From Melioribacteraceae bacterium (GTDB lineage Bacteria; Bacteroidota; Ignavibacteria; Ignavibacteriales; Melioribacteraceae): a stretch of 7,150 nucleotides of DNA. The stretch is from the NCBI GenBank assembly GCA_015486905.1, contig WFQV01000285.1, positions 1-7,150 of the forward strand, given 5' to 3'. The position numbers and the translations under genes were made by a program. The notes under the pieces are model-generated. The model had not been told where the DNA came from. It searched no databases and saw only the letters and a list, made by a program, of their open reading frames with translations. This document shows, piece by piece, positions 5,591 through 7,150 of this stretch. Position 1 is the first letter of the stretch, and each line of letters opens with the position of its first letter.

Positions 5591-5667
5591 CGGGGCTTAG
5601 CTCAACACAGGATTATCTCTCCCCGCAGCTCTTTTGCGGGGTTCGGTATAAATCCTTTATAACGTTA
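5591..5667 (-). repeat. Repeat B, copy 2 (77 bp)
   Basis: It is 76/77 identical to 4546-4622, offset by exactly 1045 bp. The hairpin core is CCCCGC (5621-5626) and GCGGGG (5636-5641). Identity stops precisely at the unit-specific box (…AACGTTA, then GCAG here versus TATTTGC in copy 1). The DNA between A2 and B2 is not similar to that between A1 and B1, so A and B are separately conserved blocks. Confidence 0.8.
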
Positions 5668-5671
5668 GCAG
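5663..5671. repeat. Left arm of the Fic unit's 9-bp inverted repeat
   Basis: CGTTAGCAG is the reverse complement of CTGCTAACG at 7013-7021. It occupies the same place relative to B2 as the 12-bp mazEF arm does to B1, but with different sequence. Confidence 0.65.
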
Positions 5672-5700
5672 TGTTACAAAATAAAAAAAACTTTAACTTC

Positions 5701-5829
5701 CAACGGTCAGGTATATAGCGCATAGCATCTGCATCTCGATAGGGTTAAATCGAAGCATAATTTACAAAATTTTCTGTTGTCTTTGTCAGCCGGAGACGGA
5801 AACTAAGATATGCACTATATGCAATGTTG
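5701..5829 (-). repeat. Element C, second attC-like palindrome (about 129 bp)
   Basis: The ends are CAAC (5701-5704) and GTTG (5826-5829). Inside them TATATAGCGCATA (5712-5724) pairs with TATGCACTATAT (5809-5820), 11 of 12 positions complementary. Reading the minus strand it runs from CACAAC to GACCG|TTGG, the form and length of a conventional attC site (usually about 57-141 bp). It shares no sequence with A or B. From memory it resembles a dispersed Bacteroidota spacer repeat ending in GCACTATATGCAATGTTG; that is unverified. It lies about 170 bp beyond the fic stop codon. Confidence 0.5.
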
Positions 5830-5999
5830 TGAATCGTTTTTATTTTTCTTTCTATTAGAAGCCTTTGAATTACCAAAAAATATTGTCCTGAATAGAGCGA
5901 GGCATAAAAGAAAATGTTCATTTTTTATTCTAAATTGAATTATTTTGTAAAATCAGTTCTCTTTTTAAATAGCAACGATAGGTTATTCAAAGGTTACTA

Positions 6000-6596
6000 T
6001 TAATCAATTAGTTCTAATATCAATTTTGTTAAAGTTTTTACATCACTGTTTATTGTTCCCCGCATATATTGGTCGTATATATTTTTGTTGTCTGGAGGGT
6101 TCAAATTTAATATCAAGTCTTTTTCCAAAGCTAACAATCTCAAAAATTCTCTTTGGGTTCGTCCGTTTCCTTCTCTGAAAGGATGAAGATAATTTACAAT
6201 GTCTAAAATTTCTGCTAATTTTTCGGCTATTCGCTCCCTATTTTTCTTGGGAATTTTTTTGAAGTCCGATATTAAAGAATCAATATATCTAAAAGCATTT
6301 TCAAAATGAGTTGTCGGAAAAAATTGTTTGTCTGCTTTACTTATTTCTACCTTTCGTTTTTCTCCTGCCCACGCATAAACGTCTTGAAAAAGATACTTGT
6401 GAATTTCAAAAAGGCTTTCTATTCCCTTTATTTTGATGGGATTCTCGTAGAGTTCTTGAATACGTTTCGTAACAGCCCCGCTTTCAAAAAAAAGTAAAGC
6501 ATCCGGATCTGTCAAACCTGCTAAATTTCTAAGTATTCCTGTTTTGGGATCGGTATAGATATAATCGGGGTCAACATATTTATAAGAATCAGACAT
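6000..6596 (-). CDS. fic: Fic-domain AMPylating toxin (class I)
   Basis: A 198-aa Fic protein, expected to transfer AMP from ATP to a hydroxyl side chain of a target; several bacterial class I Fic toxins modify DNA gyrase and topoisomerase IV. The active-site motif HPFREGNGRTQR is at 138-149: catalytic His138, Glu142 in the Asp/Glu metal position, Arg146 and the second Arg149. The flap for target docking is likely at 88-94 (ADKQFFP), and the conserved helix IHKYLFQDVYAWAGEKR is at 65-81. I start at the ATG at 6596, which overlaps the antitoxin end by 8 bp; an in-frame TTG at 6614 would add six residues. The gene is complete and not fused to other domains, unlike VbhT. The ribosome binding site is weak, so coupling to the antitoxin is likely. 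Confidence 0.94.
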   Translation of the reverse strand: MSDSYKYVDPDYIYTDPKTGILRNLAGLTDPDALLFFESGAVTKRIQELYENPIKIKGIESLFEIHKYLFQDVYAWAGEKRKVEISKADKQFFPTTHFENAFRYIDSLISDFKKIPKKNRERIAEKLAEILDIVNYLHPFREGNGRTQREFLRLLALEKDLILNLNPPDNKNIYDQYMRGTINSDVKTLTKLILELID

Positions 6597-6810
6597 ACGA
6601 CTTTTTCTCTGCAAATTTTATTAATTCGGACAAAGAAATTTTCCCCGTCACGTAATCTCTTATAATTTCAACCCCTTTGTGTGTCGGTTCAAAACCTTCA
6701 AACATATTGCTCCCTATTGCATTTGCAGTAGTTTCCAAAGTTTTCAGATTTGAAAACTTTACTCCCATAATTGTCAGCTTGTTACGGTCAATTTCTATTG
6801 TTTTGAACAT
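6589..6810 (-). CDS. VbhA/FicA-like antitoxin of the Fic toxin
   Basis: A 73-aa small protein directly upstream of fic, overlapping it by 8 bp. It holds SNMFEG at 34-39, which fits the class I inhibitory motif (S/T)xxxE(G/N): Ser34, Glu38, Gly39. In this family the glutamate reaches into the Fic pocket and pairs with the second Arg of the active-site motif (Arg149 here), blocking productive ATP binding. The tail RDYVTGKISLSELIKFA (51-67) matches the helical end typical of VbhA-type antitoxins. The first 25 residues (IDRNKLTIMGVKFSNLKTLE) seem an extra N-terminal segment relative to the shortest members. The ATG at 6810 has only a weak GGAT upstream. A TAAATTTG at 6843-6836 (minus) fits the Bacteroidota -7 consensus. 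Confidence 0.85.
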   Translation of the reverse strand: MFKTIEIDRNKLTIMGVKFSNLKTLETTANAIGSNMFEGFEPTHKGVEIIRDYVTGKISLSELIKFAEKKSYV

Positions 6811-6909
6811 ATTCTATCCATTTAATTAATCATTACAAATTTAATCAATTTTTTTATTCTTTTTTAAAGATTGTTTTTCTAAATGGTGTACAGGTTCTCA
6901 ATACAAGCG

Positions 6910-6934
6910 ATACGTATATTCCGCAAATTTACGG
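6910..6934. repeat. Two palindromes upstream of the Fic pair
   Basis: ATACGTAT (6910-6917) is a perfect 8-bp palindrome and CCGCAAATTTACGG (6921-6934) a 14-bp palindrome with one mismatched pair. They lie about 100-125 bp upstream of the antitoxin start. They could be binding sites for a regulator, but are rather far from the start codon and no promoter is placed with confidence. Confidence 0.3.
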
Positions 6935-7012
6935 TTTATTTGTATTTAATATACCCCGAAATTAATTACTTAAATTGTCATAATGATACTATTTTTTCAC
7001 AATCACACAAAG

Positions 7013-7021
7013 CTGCTAACG
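7013..7021. repeat. Right arm of the Fic unit's 9-bp inverted repeat
   Basis: CTGCTAACG, inverse of 5663-5671, overlaps the start of repeat A3. On the minus strand it contains the proposed crossover G|TT at 7020/7019. Confidence 0.65.
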
Positions 7022-7150
7022 GCGTGGCTTTTAACCCGCCTGTCCCGATTCTATTATTGGGATCCGCCGAGAAACAAAACGCCGAATTAAAAAGCCATTG
7101 CCTTAAATTATTTAAAAATTTTTATTTACTCGCTATTGTTAGTTACCAAC
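7017..7150 (-). repeat. Repeat A, copy 3 (runs to window edge)
   Basis: The order matches A1 and A2: TAACGGCG, CTTTTAACC, CGCC…CCGCCG, AAAACGCCG, TTAAAAAG, ATTTTTATTTACTCGC, TATTGTTAG. The stem CGGCGT (7020-7025) / ACGCCG (7079-7084) is kept. A 23-bp hairpin (7041-7063) is inserted in its loop. It should belong to the next unit to the right, with a B copy expected after the window edge. On the minus strand its end AAAAGCCACGCCG|TTAGC looks much like a conventional attC 3' end. Confidence 0.65.
7041..7063. repeat. Hairpin insertion in the loop of repeat A3
   Basis: TCCCGAT (7043-7049) pairs with ATTGGGA (7056-7062) through seven pairs including one G-T wobble, with a six-base loop. A1 and A2 lack the segment at this place, where they have only the short CCGCCG core. 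Confidence 0.5.

Larger units (their letters stand above)
5317..7019 (-). mobile_element. Putative integron-like cassette carrying the Fic pair
   Basis: The proposed unit is 1703 bp, read on the minus strand from the TT after CGCCG|TTAGC at 7020/7019 to the G at 5317. It holds the antitoxin and fic genes, then element C, the R''-like box, repeat B2, a unique stretch of about 120 bp and repeat A2. Its start (CGTTAGCAG, minus, 7021-7013) is the exact inverse of 5663-5671, directly before B2. The nested element C is unexpected within a single cassette and suggests a composite unit. Confidence 0.45.

Noticed and set aside
4546..5667. B repeats as ends of a composite transposon around mazEF
   Set aside because: They are direct, not inverted, copies; no transposase is present and the borders change sequence from unit to unit.
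6306..6497. Plus-strand open frame of 63 codons inside fic
   Set aside because: It is antisense to the Fic domain, low-complexity Phe/Ser/Lys-rich translation, no supporting signals.

Overview
The window is AT-rich and all seven protein genes lie on the minus strand. It joins a housekeeping operon on the left to an accessory stretch on the right that looks like an array of mobile gene cassettes. Several signs point to the Bacteroidota/Chlorobiota group, perhaps an Ignavibacteria-like lineage: AT-rich spacers with ATTAAAAATTAAAAA-type and ATTCCA/ATCCAACC-type low-complexity DNA, weak or absent Shine-Dalgarno sequences before the core genes, and a DUF6090-type membrane protein. That assignment is inference from gene style, not from a phylogenetic marker.

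Left part (1-3124). After 473 bases of low-complexity spacer come ppk1 (polyphosphate kinase, 704 aa, all catalytic histidines present) and, 14 bp upstream of it, a zinc-dependent dCMP deaminase. They form a two-gene operon read right to left. A gene-free AT-rich spacer follows (3125-3546) with one short hairpin that may be a decayed copy of a repeat found further right.

Right part (3547-7150). Three units lie in a row, all on the minus strand: (i) a single-pass membrane protein of DUF6090 type; (ii) a MazEF-type toxin-antitoxin pair (ribbon-helix-helix antitoxin plus MazF/PemK RNase) with an ATGA overlap and a recognisable promoter/operator; (iii) a class I Fic toxin with its small VbhA-like inhibitory antitoxin, overlapping by 8 bp. 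The spacers hold three copies of one repeat (A: 4340, 5314, 7017) and two nearly identical 77-bp copies of a second (B: 4546, 5591; one mismatch).

The main observation is that the MazEF and Fic units each begin and end with an inverted repeat private to that unit (12 bp around CGTTATATTTGC for MazEF, 9 bp CGTTAGCAG for Fic). Each is centred on a CG|TTA junction. This is the pattern expected if each unit is an integron-type cassette, whose start supplies one arm and whose own 3' recombination site supplies the other. The sites would be about 290 and 365 bp long, well above the usual attC size, and no integrase is in view; it would be expected to the right. A further palindromic element of about 130 bp (C, 5701-5829) is nested in the Fic unit. 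Two A copies carry small palindromic insertions at different places. Toxin-antitoxin pairs are known to stabilise long cassette arrays, which fits the content.
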